Origin: Rickettsia felis URRWXCal2
GTDB taxonomy: Bacteria > Pseudomonadota > Alphaproteobacteria > Rickettsiales > Rickettsiaceae
Reading direction: 5' to 3'
Assembly (NCBI GenBank): GCA_000012145.1
Contig: CP000053.1
Coordinates: 620,001-684,000 of the forward strand
Length of the DNA: 64,000 nt
How positions within the stretch are numbered: position 1 is the stretch's first letter; each line of letters opens with the position of its first letter. The notes beneath the pieces were generated by a model. That model did no database searches. It worked only from the letters and a program-made list of their open reading frames with translations, and had not been told where the DNA came from. The position numbers were made by a program, and so were the translations under genes. This document shows, piece by piece, positions 1 to 8,247 of this stretch.

Positions 1-684
1 ATTAGCGTTGATGATTGGCTTAAATATGCTCCCGTTGAAAGTATGGCATTATTTATGTACCAAAATCCGACTAGAGCTAAGCGTTTGTTTTTTGATGTAA
101 TTCCTAAAAATGTTGATGAATATATTACTTTTAATCAGAAATATCATTTAGAAGAGGATAGGGCAAAGCGTTTTGCAAATCCAGTTTATCACATACATCA
201 CGGAAATGTACCGAAAATTGAGACTTTTGGCATTACCTATGCGTTGCTTTTAAATCTTACTTCCGTGTGTAATCCTTCTGATAAATCGGTACTTTGGGGA
301 TTTATTAGCAAATATGAGCCAAAAGCAACTCCAAAGACTAGTCCTTATCTTGACCACTTAGCAGAATTTGCTATAAGATATTATAATGACTTTATTAAAG
401 CATATAAATCATATTTAGCTCCTTCTGAAAAGCATAAGGTTATTTTACAAGATATATTAGATATGTTATCTAGCATATCTGATCAAACCGAAGCTGAAGC
501 GATTCAGAAAGCAATATATGATATAGGAATGAAAGCAGGATATGAAAATCTGCGTGATTATTTCAAGGATCTATATCAAATATTGCTTGGGCAAAGCGAA
601 GGTCCAAGACTTGGGACTTTCATAAAGCTTTACGGTATAAAAGAAACGATGAAGCTGGTTGAAGGAAAGTTGTATACTCGATGA
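1..684 (+). CDS. lysK: Lysyl-tRNA synthetase, class I (3' part)
   Basis: This is the C-terminal part of a class I lysyl-tRNA synthetase, which charges tRNA-Lys using ATP in the cytoplasm. The reading frame is open from base 1, so the gene begins upstream of the window and the ATG at 43 is internal. The visible ~227 residues match the helical C-terminal anticodon-binding region of the archaeal-type LysRS that Rickettsia uses instead of the class II enzyme. Features include a W-G-F-I-S-K-Y-E-P segment and a final region around [12 protein letters not shown]. The catalytic HIGH and KMSKS-type motifs would lie upstream and cannot be checked. The last codons (Y-T-R-stop) fall inside a family B palindromic repeat starting at about 673, so the repeat supplies the stop codon. 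Confidence 0.9.
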   Translation: MSVDDWLKYAPVESMALFMYQNPTRAKRLFFDVIPKNVDEYITFNQKYHLEEDRAKRFANPVYHIHHGNVPKIETFGITYALLLNLTSVCNPSDKSVLWGFISKYEPKATPKTSPYLDHLAEFAIRYYNDFIKAYKSYLAPSEKHKVILQDILDMLSSISDQTEAEAIQKAIYDIGMKAGYENLRDYFKDLYQILLGQSEGPRLGTFIKLYGIKETMKLVEGKLYTR

Positions 685-798
685 ACTTCAAAAATTGGCT
701 ACGTCGTCCTACAAGTACTGCGGTGCTCACGTATTAAGTATACGCTCCGCTCCTCGTCTTGTGGACTTCTTGCTCTTTTTGAAGTTGATCTTCGTATA
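673..798. repeat. Palindromic repeat, family B copy 1
   Basis: An imperfect inverted repeat of about 126 bp starting TATACTCGATGAACTT and ending AAGTTGATCTTCGTATA. Other full copies lie at 17197-17321, 26560-26689 and, inverted, 40325-40449. The stop codon of lysK lies in its left end. Its internal reading frame is not conserved between copies, so I do not call a gene here. Confidence 0.8.
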
Positions 799-840
799 CT
801 TTCACGTTGTATTAATGTTATTCCTGCGTGGGCATCTAAG

Positions 841-939
841 CGTCATTGCGAACGAACGAAGTGAGTGCGGCAATCTCAAGAATTTTGTATTGTTTCATGA
901 GATTGCCACGTCAAGGCTTCGCCTTTTCTCGCAATGACG
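841..939. repeat. Palindromic repeat, family A
   Basis: A ~99 bp element bounded by CGTCATTGCG and CGCAATGACG. Its inner inverted segments are GCGGCAATCTC and GAGATTGCCACG. It is the first of about twenty copies in the window and fills the gap between family B copy 1 and the AEC transporter gene. Confidence 0.85.
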
Positions 940-961
940 TTAAAATAAAAACTATTAACAA

Positions 962-1894
962 ATGAATGAAATTTTTTGTAGTACGTTACCTATTTTTTTA
1001 ATTACGCTTCTTGGTAGTATTATCAAAAATAAATGGTTAACTTCAGAAGAATTTTGGCGTGGTATTGAGAAATTATCGTATTTTGTACTATTTCCTGCCA
1101 TGCTGTTTAATTACGTATCTACTGCCGACTTAAGCGTTGCATCGATAATTAAGTTAGTAGTGGCTCTTATTATTTCCACTATCCTTGTATCAATTGGTCT
1201 TATAATTTACCAAAAAAAATATAATATAGATAAAATCCAATTTACTTCCATTTTTCAAGGATCAATTCGTTATAATAGCTACATTTTTTTTGGAGTAAGT
1301 AGCCCGCTGCTTGGTCCTAGTGGGCTTTCTATTGTCGCCGTTATTTCTTCTTATATGATTATTTTTACCAATATTTTATCGGTAATGATTTTCGCTTATT
1401 ATATCCCTAATAAATCCGTTACTAATACTATTAGAACTAGTTTTGTTTTAATGATGAAATTAATTGTGCGTAACCCGTTAATTATCGCAAGTTTAGTAGG
1501 GTTCGTTTTTAATTACTCAAATCTTGAATTACATTTAGGGCTTAAGAAAACGCTAGATAGTCTTTCTAATGCTGCTTTAGCTATTGGTATGTTAAATGTT
1601 GGAGCAGGGCTTAATTTTACTATTAGGCGAGAGGTTTTACACAATGTAATGTTTACAAGCTTTATTAAATTAGTTGCATTTCCTCTAGTTAGCGTAATAG
1701 TATTATGGTTAATGTCAATTGAGGGGATAGATAGATCGGTAGGAATATTATATAGCTGTCTTCCATGTGCAAGTACGGCTTATGTTCTATCTCGTCAGCT
1801 TGACGGTGATCCTGATTCTATGGCGTCGATTATAACATTTACTACTTTTTTCTCAGTGGTTACTATATCAATTATTATGTATGTAATGGGGTGA
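962..1894 (+). CDS. AEC-family (auxin efflux carrier-like) transporter
   Basis: A 310-residue, very hydrophobic inner-membrane protein with about ten predicted transmembrane segments in two groups of five around a polar middle stretch (about residues 150-165). This is the usual size and layout of bacterial AEC carriers. Members move small organic anions such as malate or malonate, or amino acids; the substrate cannot be read from the sequence. The N-terminal half has a G-S-I-R-Y-N-S-Y segment and the C-terminal half an N-V-G-A-G-L-N stretch typical of the broken helices of this fold. It stands alone, flanked by palindromic repeats, and precedes maeB. A malate-type substrate would fit that neighbour but is only inference. 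Confidence 0.8.
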   Translation: MNEIFCSTLPIFLITLLGSIIKNKWLTSEEFWRGIEKLSYFVLFPAMLFNYVSTADLSVASIIKLVVALIISTILVSIGLIIYQKKYNIDKIQFTSIFQGSIRYNSYIFFGVSSPLLGPSGLSIVAVISSYMIIFTNILSVMIFAYYIPNKSVTNTIRTSFVLMMKLIVRNPLIIASLVGFVFNYSNLELHLGLKKTLDSLSNAALAIGMLNVGAGLNFTIRREVLHNVMFTSFIKLVAFPLVSVIVLWLMSIEGIDRSVGILYSCLPCASTAYVLSRQLDGDPDSMASIITFTTFFSVVTISIIMYVMG

Positions 1895-1902
1895 ATTTAC
1901 CA

Positions 1903-1994
1903 CGTCATTGTGAGGAGAATTACATAGTAATTCGACGAAGCAATCTCAGGATATTTGACGAGATTGCCACGTCGCTTCGCTCCTCGCAATGACG
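1903..1994. repeat. Palindromic repeat, family A
   Basis: Bounded by CGTCATTGTGAGGAG and CTCCTCGCAATGACG. It ends just before maeB and creates a false in-frame N-terminal extension of that gene from 1955. It is followed by the motif GGTATCCACGCAACAAC (about 1998-2014), which recurs beside other repeats. Confidence 0.8.
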
Positions 1995-2071
1995 ATTCGG
2001 GTATCCACGCAACAACGACTGTTCGCAATGACGAAAAACCAAAACAAATAAACAAAACAGGAATTTCTAAA

Positions 2072-4375
2072 ATGGATGAAATGAATAAAATAAATTATGC
2101 TGAAGCCCTTGAATATCATGAAAAAGATAAACCGGGTAAAATCGCTATTTCTGCAACAAAGTCTTTAGTTACGCAGCAAGATTTATCGCTTGCATATTCA
2201 CCGGGTGTGGCTGCTCCTTGCCTTGAAATTGCTAAAAATTTAGAGGATGTATATAAATATACCGCTCGCGGTAATTTAGTTGCCGTAATCTCTAACGGTA
2301 CTGCTGTACTTGGGCTTGGTAATTTAGGAGCGGCTGCTTCAAAACCGGTAATGGAAGGAAAAGCCGTACTGTTCAAAAAATTTGCCGATATTGATGCAAT
2401 AGACTTGGAAGTGAATACGGAAGATCCTGAAGAATTTATTAATGCCGTGAAATATCTCAGTTATAGTTTTGGGGGTATCAATCTTGAAGATATTAAAGCT
2501 CCTGAATGTTTTATTATAGAAGAAAAATTAAAATCTTTAATGAATATACCGGTCTTTCATGACGATCAGCATGGAACGGCGATTATTACCGCCGCAGGGC
2601 TAATAAATGCAGCATATCTTACTAATCGCAAGCTTGAAGATTTAAAAATCGTGGTTAATGGAGCAGGGGCTGCCGCTATTGCTTGCATTGATTTATTAAT
2701 TGCTCTTGGAGTCGATAAATCAAAGATTATTTTATGTGATACAAAAGGTGTTGTGTACAAAGGACGCCTAGAAGGTATGAATAAATGGAAAAAGCTATAT
2801 GCAAGCGATACTAAGGTTAGAACCTTAGCGGAAAGCTTAAATAATGCAGATGTATTTATAGGGTTATCAGTAAAAGGGGCGGTAACTAAAGAGATAGTGA
2901 AAGGGATGGCAAATAATCCGATTATTTTTGCTATGGCTAACCCTGATCCGGAAATTACTCCTGAAGATATAAAGTTTGTGCGGGATGATGCAATTATAGC
3001 AACAGGGCGATCTGATTATAATAATCAGATTAATAATGTTATGGGATTTCCTTATATTTTTAGAGGAGCATTAGACGTAAGAGCGAGGACCATTAATACA
3101 GAAATGAAAATAGCAGCAGCAAAAGCTATTGCAGATTTAGCCCGTAGACCTGTACCGGAAGAGGTATATAAAGCTTACTCAGGGCGTAAGATGGTTTTCG
3201 GTAAGGAATACATCATTCCCGTACCGTTTGATCCTCGTTTAATTACCGTAGTAGCAGCAGCGGTTGCCGTTGCTGCAATAGAAAGCGGCGTTGCTAGAGT
3301 TAAAGATTTTAGTATAGGTAAATATAGGAAAGAATTGGGTAGTAGATTAAACCCTACTGCTAACTATATGAATTTCTTAGCTGAAAAAATTCATAATGCA
3401 CCGCTTAAGCGGATTGTTTTTGCTGAAGGTGAAGAAGAAGAAGTAATTTCTGCCGCCCTTATGATGCGAGACGAGAAATACGGTCATCCGATTATAATTG
3501 GTCGTGTTGAGCGAATTGAGGCTACATTAAAAAAGATAGGTCAAGATATTAGCTTAGACGGAATTCAAATAATGAATGCAGCTTTAACTGATAGTTTAGA
3601 GAAATATATTGATTATTTATATAAAAGACTTCAGAGAAAAGGCTATTTATATCGTGATTGTGCTAAACTTGTTAAAACAGATAAGAATATTTTTGCTGCT
3701 TGTATGGTAGCTTGCGGTGACGGTGATGCTCTTTTAACCGGTGTTACTAAAAGCTATATCGATAGTTTAGAAGATATCATGAAAGTAATTTCGCCAAAAC
3801 CTAATCGTAGAATCCTTGGCTATTCAATTATGATTGCTAAAGACAATAATATTATTATTTCTGATAATTGTATTACTGAATATCCAAACAGCTTAGAGCT
3901 TGCTCAAATAGCAACACAAACGGCAGAAATTGCTAAAAACATGGGGATTACCCCAAGAGTTGCTCTTCTTTCTTTTTCCAGCTTCGGTAATGCTTCTAAG
4001 GAAAAAACAGCTCGTATTCGTGAAGCAGTAAATATACTAGATAATTTTAGTAAAGACAAAGAAGAGCTGAGCGGCATGAAAGTAGATTTTGAATATGATG
4101 GAGAGATGTCGGTTAAGGTAGCTTTAGACGGTGATTTACGTAAATTATATAAATTTTGTAGATTATCAGGGTCTGCAAATGTATTAATTATGCCTGGTTT
4201 AAATTCAGCGGCTATTTCTACTGAATTATTACAAGAATTTTCATCCAATAGCTTCATAGGTCCTATAACAAACGGTTTTGAAAAACCCGTTCAAATACTT
4301 CAAGCTACAGCAACAGCTAATGAAATACTAAAAATAGCAACTTTTGCTTGCGTTGAGGCTATAAAAGAAGTTTAA
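2072..4375 (+). CDS. maeB: NADP-dependent malic enzyme with phosphotransacetylase-like domain
   Basis: Oxidative decarboxylation of malate to pyruvate with reduction of NAD(P), in the cytoplasm; it links host-derived C4 acids to pyruvate. The protein is 767 residues. The N-terminal malic enzyme half has the PGVAAPC and FHDDQHGTA motifs and a G-A-G-A-A-A nucleotide site. From about residue 440 there is a phosphate acetyl/butyryltransferase-like domain ([10 protein letters not shown], later MPGLNSAAI), the usual bacterial MaeB fusion. I choose ATG 2072 because the longer frame from 1955 is translated palindromic repeat; ATG 2084 is an alternative. A weak AGGA lies about 10 bases upstream. A decayed copy of its last ~75 bases lies at about 4501-4573. 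Confidence 0.93.
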   Translation: MDEMNKINYAEALEYHEKDKPGKIAISATKSLVTQQDLSLAYSPGVAAPCLEIAKNLEDVYKYTARGNLVAVISNGTAVLGLGNLGAAASKPVMEGKAVLFKKFADIDAIDLEVNTEDPEEFINAVKYLSYSFGGINLEDIKAPECFIIEEKLKSLMNIPVFHDDQHGTAIITAAGLINAAYLTNRKLEDLKIVVNGAGAAAIACIDLLIALGVDKSKIILCDTKGVVYKGRLEGMNKWKKLYASDTKVRTLAESLNNADVFIGLSVKGAVTKEIVKGMANNPIIFAMANPDPEITPEDIKFVRDDAIIATGRSDYNNQINNVMGFPYIFRGALDVRARTINTEMKIAAAKAIADLARRPVPEEVYKAYSGRKMVFGKEYIIPVPFDPRLITVVAAAVAVAAIESGVARVKDFSIGKYRKELGSRLNPTANYMNFLAEKIHNAPLKRIVFAEGEEEEVISAALMMRDEKYGHPIIIGRVERIEATLKKIGQDISLDGIQIMNAALTDSLEKYIDYLYKRLQRKGYLYRDCAKLVKTDKNIFAACMVACGDGDALLTGVTKSYIDSLEDIMKVISPKPNRRILGYSIMIAKDNNIIISDNCITEYPNSLELAQIATQTAEIAKNMGITPRVALLSFSSFGNASKEKTARIREAVNILDNFSKDKEELSGMKVDFEYDGEMSVKVALDGDLRKLYKFCRLSGSANVLIMPGLNSAAISTELLQEFSSNSFIGPITNGFEKPVQILQATATANEILKIATFACVEAIKEV

Positions 4376-4430
4376 GAGGCTATTTATAAATAAATTTTAA
4401 TCGATAATTTAATTTTTTTTGCTGCGAATT

Positions 4431-4477
4431 ATAAGATTTTTTTGAAATATGAATAACTATTCTTGCAAAAATCTTAT
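4431..4477 (+). terminator. Inverted repeat after maeB, possible transcript end
   Basis: The arms ATAAGATTTTT (4431-4441) and AAAAATCTTAT (4467-4477) are an exact 11-bp inverted repeat with a 25-base loop, about 55 bases after the maeB stop. There is no GC-rich stem or clean U-tract after it, so a classical intrinsic terminator is not proven; it may only stabilise the 3' end. Confidence 0.3.
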
Positions 4478-4500
4478 CAATATTTCTGAATAAAATCTTA

Positions 4501-4573
4501 CAAGCCACAGTAACATAGTAAAATATTAAAAATTGCGGCTTTTACTTGTGTTGAATCTATAAAAGGTCTTTAA
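4501..4573 (+). pseudogene. Decayed duplicate of the maeB 3' end
   Basis: This stretch resembles the final bases of maeB (4301-4375). CAAGCCACAGTAACA here matches CAAGCTACAGCAACA there, both copies run on through a similar G-C-less middle, and both finish at TTTAA. About 80 percent of positions agree by eye, with a short gap. It cannot be translated through and has no start, so it is a remnant of a duplication, left between maeB and ralF. Confidence 0.7.
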
Positions 4574-4607
4574 TTACTAGATATTTAATTAACTTGTGAG
4601 AGATAAA

Positions 4608-6545
4608 ATGGACTCATTAGTAAAAAACGAAGTAATTAAACTTTTTAATGATAAGCCAAAAAGCGGAATTACAAGAATTAAAAAATGGTGTGCTGATAAT
4701 AATAAAGATTTTACAGAAGAAACTGCTAAATTTTTTTATGAGGAAAAAACTAATCTAAATTTAGAGTTTGTAGGAGATTATCTTGGAACAGATGGAGGCG
4801 ATAATAAAAAAGTATTAGAGAGTTTTACTAAGCAATTTGATTTTAAAGAAAAAGATTATTTAGAAAGTTTACGTGGGTTTTTACAATCATTTAAATTACC
4901 GGGCGAAGCTCAAAAAATAGATAGGTTAGTCGAAAGTTTTGGGACAAACTATTATGAACAAAATATAAACGGTGAAATAAAAAGTAAGGATGCCGCATAT
5001 ATACTAGCTTACCAAACAATTATGCTTAATACCGACTTGCATAATTCTAGTATTGCCGAACCGAAAAAAATGACTTTTGAGCAATTAAAGAATAATTTAA
5101 AAGGTACTAATGAAAGTCAAAATTTTAATGATAATTTTTTGAAAAAGATATATGACGGAATAAAAGCCAAACCTTTCGTACTAAATTTTGTAGATAGTAG
5201 TCCTGGTTATGAGATAGATAATATAAGTTCACAAAATGATCAAACTTTTAAAAAATTAAGTAAATTCTTAGAAGAAAAAAGAAATATTCAAGACGTCTTT
5301 CCTAAATTACAAAATAATAATTTAACCGCAGAATTTAAAAATCCTAAAACATTGCTTAATAAGTTTACCGGTTATGAAGGGAGTGTAATAGTTAAAGATG
5401 AGAAAGGCGGTAAAGCAGAAATTCAAGTCTATAAACCAAGTGTATTTTCAAGATGGTTTTCAGGAGAAAAGTCTAAAATCATAATTCAGCCTTTAAGTGA
5501 AGAAGGAAAGCAGCCTTCAGAACAATCATTAAAATTAGCAGCACAAATTACCGCAAACTTTGAAACTAAAGTAACATCTATTAAAGCAACTTATGATTAT
5601 TTAAAGGAAGATTTAAAGAGTTGGTATGAGAATATTAGAAATCCTAAAAAAGAATTAGAAAGAGCTAGTTCTATTGCAGAACTACATAAAAATATTAAAG
5701 AAATTACAGAAATTGTACAGCAAACAAATCAACAAATACCTGAAAAACCTTTGGCTTCTAAAGAGAGTTTTGAAGATCTCACACAAGCAGAGATAGGAAT
5801 AAAGCCGATAGAAATACTAATAAAGAGTTCATCTCAACCAGTAGAAAAGCCAAAATTTAATTCTTTTATAGAAGAGTTAGCATGGAAGAATGCACAAAGA
5901 AGGCAAAATATTGATACTCCAATAAGTCAAAATAAAGAATCTAAAATCCAAACAGATAATCATGCAAAAATTTTAGAAGAATTAAAGCAAAAACAGAAAG
6001 AATTAGAAGATAAGAAAAAAGGGCTTGAAGAAAAAAAAGCTAATTCTAATATTACTAGAGAAGAAAGATGGAAAATTGTTGCAGAATTGGAATCTATTAA
6101 TAATCAATTTAAAGCTATAGAAAAAGAACGTAGTAATATTAATAGTGCTTCAGATAGAGAAAAAAAGTTTGATAATAAAAATAACCCCTCATCGCCTACG
6201 AAAGGAGAACCGACAGCTGCAGATTTACAGCAACAAGGAGCATTAGCAGCTATAAAACGTATGAAAGAAGAGAAGATAAAGCAGCAGCAAGCAGAAGCTA
6301 CTAATCAACCTTCAAAAAATACTTCAACTATGCCTAGCGGTACTATACCGGTGCCGCCTCCAATGCCTGGGAGTGGTCTTTCTGTTCCACCACCACCTCC
6401 TCCTACGTCAATTCCAAATATTGTAAAAGAAGAGGCTAAAGATATTGGTAAACAAATACCTCAGGAAAGAGATAAGAATAAAGAAGGACTGGCAAAAGCT
6501 ATGGAAGCACAAAGAAAAAAAATAGATACAGGTAGAGGAATGTAG
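4608..6545 (+). CDS. ralF: RalF-type Arf guanine nucleotide exchange factor (Sec7 domain)
   Basis: A secreted effector type, first described in Legionella and also found in Rickettsia, that activates host Arf GTPases by GDP-GTP exchange. The 645-residue product has a Sec7 domain at about residues 1-195. The catalytic glutamate finger lies in FKLPGEAQ (Glu100), followed by the second Sec7 motif around IMLNTDLHN (138-146). A RalF-type capping domain (about 196-350) follows, then a long lysine/glutamate-rich coiled coil (about 440-530). A polyproline stretch (VPPPMPG then VPPPPPPT, about 580-603) precedes a basic tail. ATG 4608 is preceded by GAGAGA; the GTG at 4596 is a less likely start. All key Sec7 residues I can check are present. 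Secretion (presumably by the Rickettsia type IV system) is inferred from the family. Confidence 0.9.
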   Translation: MDSLVKNEVIKLFNDKPKSGITRIKKWCADNNKDFTEETAKFFYEEKTNLNLEFVGDYLGTDGGDNKKVLESFTKQFDFKEKDYLESLRGFLQSFKLPGEAQKIDRLVESFGTNYYEQNINGEIKSKDAAYILAYQTIMLNTDLHNSSIAEPKKMTFEQLKNNLKGTNESQNFNDNFLKKIYDGIKAKPFVLNFVDSSPGYEIDNISSQNDQTFKKLSKFLEEKRNIQDVFPKLQNNNLTAEFKNPKTLLNKFTGYEGSVIVKDEKGGKAEIQVYKPSVFSRWFSGEKSKIIIQPLSEEGKQPSEQSLKLAAQITANFETKVTSIKATYDYLKEDLKSWYENIRNPKKELERASSIAELHKNIKEITEIVQQTNQQIPEKPLASKESFEDLTQAEIGIKPIEILIKSSSQPVEKPKFNSFIEELAWKNAQRRQNIDTPISQNKESKIQTDNHAKILEELKQKQKELEDKKKGLEEKKANSNITREERWKIVAELESINNQFKAIEKERSNINSASDREKKFDNKNNPSSPTKGEPTAADLQQQGALAAIKRMKEEKIKQQQAEATNQPSKNTSTMPSGTIPVPPPMPGSGLSVPPPPPPTSIPNIVKEEAKDIGKQIPQERDKNKEGLAKAMEAQRKKIDTGRGM

Positions 6546-6567
6546 CTTGTTGTATGGCTTGTTTTAT

Positions 6568-6680
6568 GTCGTTCCCGCGAAGACGGGAATCCAGAAAAAG
6601 TATAAATATAACAAATTGTTGAAATTAAAAGCTCGATCTATCTCGCTTTACGCTGGATTCCTGCTTTCGCAGGAATGACA
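6568..6680. repeat. Palindromic repeat, family C
   Basis: A ~113 bp element bounded by TGTCGTTCCCGCG and CGCAGGAATGACA, with GGAATCCAG/CTGGATTCC inside. The internal AAATTAAAAGCTCGA segment recurs in the copies at 33863 and 53481. It fills much of the 251-base gap between ralF and the MFS gene. Confidence 0.85.
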
Positions 6681-6755
6681 TTGAATACTTTTCTTGAACC
6701 ATGCAATGCTTGTAATGACGAGTTGGTATCCAAAAGAAGTCTGTTGAAACTAAAT

Positions 6756-6779
6756 AGTTAGTATCATATGATGTTGTCA
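6756..6779. promoter_or_regulatory. Degenerate copy of the Phd operator palindrome
   Basis: Centred on CATATG, this segment matches the perfect 24-bp palindrome in front of the Phd antitoxin gene (25742-25765) at 19 of 24 positions. It lies 18 bases upstream of the MFS carrier start. It may be the remains of a lost toxin-antitoxin cassette or a site through which a Phd-type protein touches this promoter. Confidence 0.4.
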
Positions 6780-6796
6780 CCAAAAGAAAATATTAT

Positions 6797-8017
6797 ATGT
6801 CTAATTCAGCTTTTTTAGTTGCATTTTTTACAACAATTATCCGTTATTATGATTATGCTCTATTCGGTTTATCGGCTAGTATTCTTGCACAAAATTTCTT
6901 ACCTAATATAGAACAGGATAAACAACTACTCGGCTTTTTTGCCATTCTTAGTGCAGCCGTTATAGTACGACCTTTAGGGTCTTTAATTTTTGGATTTATC
7001 GGAGATAAATACGGGCGTACTAAATCTATTAAGATATCAATGTTCATGAGTAGCATTTCTACCGGATTAATTGCTATTACTCCTTCCTTTGAGATGATAG
7101 GTATTTTTGCTACGGTAATACTAACATTATGTCGAATGGTTTTTTTAGCAAGCCTTGCCGGAGAAGTTGACGGAATAAAAATTTATGTAGCTGAAAAAAC
7201 AGGAGATAATAGGAAAAATTTAAATATAGGAATAGTTTCGTGTTGTAGCCAAATAGGTGCATTACTTGCGGCTATAGCTTATTATTATACTAGCAATTCT
7301 GATATCCAGTATTTATGGCGTTTTAATTTCTTTATCGGTGCAATATTTGGTTTATTTGCTATTTTGATGAGAAATTTTTTTAAAGAAAGTAGCGAGTTTT
7401 TAAGAAAATCATCGAAAAGTACGATAAAACAGATAATAAAGGATAATAAAACATCTTTTATAATAGCGTTACTAATAAACGGTGCTATTGGAGGAGTGTA
7501 TCACTTTTTGGTAATTTTCTTAGGAGTTTTTTTAACAAAAATAGCTTTTGTAAATCATCCTGAAATAAGATTTATGAATATAGCTCTTACTACTACCTAT
7601 GGAATATCAGCCGTTTTTGCAGGGCTGCTTGCCGATAAAATAAACCCTTTAAGACAGATTACATGGACTGTATTTGCTAGCATTATTGTTGCTTTAGGAA
7701 TGCAAATAATGTTATACAAACAAATATTTAATATTCTCTGTCCCATTATATTAATAGGACTTGCAGCATTTTATGCAGTACCGCTACAAATTATTGTTCA
7801 ATCTTTGTTTAAGACTAATGTTAAAATGAGGCTTTATAGTTTATCTCATTCTTTTGGAGGTATTATTCTATCCTCAACTACTCCTTTCTTTAGTATGTTG
7901 TTGTGGCAAAATTTTAAGTCACTATCTCTAACTTTAAGCTTTTTCATATTTTTGCTTATAATATTAATGAGTACAGTGTTAGTTTTACGTAAGATGTTAT
8001 CCTTACATGGATACTAA
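6797..8017 (+). CDS. MFS transporter (ProP-like metabolite/H+ symporter)
   Basis: A 406-residue inner-membrane carrier with about twelve transmembrane segments and a cytoplasmic loop after the sixth (around residues 197-220). The MFS signature appears between segments 2 and 3 as GFIGDKYGRT (about residues 67-76), with the usual G-x-x-x-D-R/K-x-G-R pattern. Sequence style and length fit the rickettsial ProP-like proteins, a family expanded in this genus; the actual substrate (proline, betaine or another host metabolite) cannot be read. ATG 6797 has no clear Shine-Dalgarno sequence. Its stop is followed directly by palindromic repeats and the IS element. A decayed operator-like palindrome lies just upstream. 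Confidence 0.8.
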   Translation: MSNSAFLVAFFTTIIRYYDYALFGLSASILAQNFLPNIEQDKQLLGFFAILSAAVIVRPLGSLIFGFIGDKYGRTKSIKISMFMSSISTGLIAITPSFEMIGIFATVILTLCRMVFLASLAGEVDGIKIYVAEKTGDNRKNLNIGIVSCCSQIGALLAAIAYYYTSNSDIQYLWRFNFFIGAIFGLFAILMRNFFKESSEFLRKSSKSTIKQIIKDNKTSFIIALLINGAIGGVYHFLVIFLGVFLTKIAFVNHPEIRFMNIALTTTYGISAVFAGLLADKINPLRQITWTVFASIIVALGMQIMLYKQIFNILCPIILIGLAAFYAVPLQIIVQSLFKTNVKMRLYSLSHSFGGIILSSTTPFFSMLLWQNFKSLSLTLSFFIFLLIILMSTVLVLRKMLSLHGY

Positions 8018-8058
8018 ATCGTCATTGCAAGTGGGTATTGTTGCGTGGATACCCGAAC

Positions 8059-8170
8059 CGTCATTGCGAGGAGCGAAGCGACGTGGCAATCCCAAAAAAA
8101 AAAAGTATAAATACAGCAAATTTTTGAAATTAAAAGCTCGCTTTATGCTGGCTTCTCGCCTACGCGGGAA
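8059..8170. repeat. Chimeric palindromic repeat (A end joined to C body)
   Basis: The left 33 bases (CGTCATTGCGAGGAGCGAAG...GGCAATCCC) are a family A end. The rest (AAAGTATAAATA...AAATTAAAAGCTCGC...GCCTACGCGGG) is a family C body and right end. The matching right end of family A is absent, so two elements seem to have recombined. Confidence 0.6.
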
Positions 8171-8194
8171 AGCGTTGTTGCATGGATACCGAGT

Positions 8195-8247
8195 CGTCAT
8201 TGCGAGAAGAATTACACAGTAATTCGACGAAGCAAGGAAGAAAAAAC
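8195..8247. repeat. Left half of a family A repeat split by the IS
   Basis: CGTCATTGCGAGAAG to about AGCAAGGAAGAAAAAAC. The right half resumes after the insertion sequence at 9573. It belongs to the longer (~118 bp) form of family A seen at 15202, 41878 and 62636. Confidence 0.75.

Noticed and set aside
659..937. 92-codon plus-strand frame after lysK
   Set aside because: It is made entirely of family B and family A repeat sequence, with no ribosome site; other copies of the same repeats do not keep the frame.
1955..2071. 39-codon N-terminal extension of maeB
   Set aside because: The extension is translated palindrome and flanking repeat motif; malic enzymes start near the ATG at 2072.
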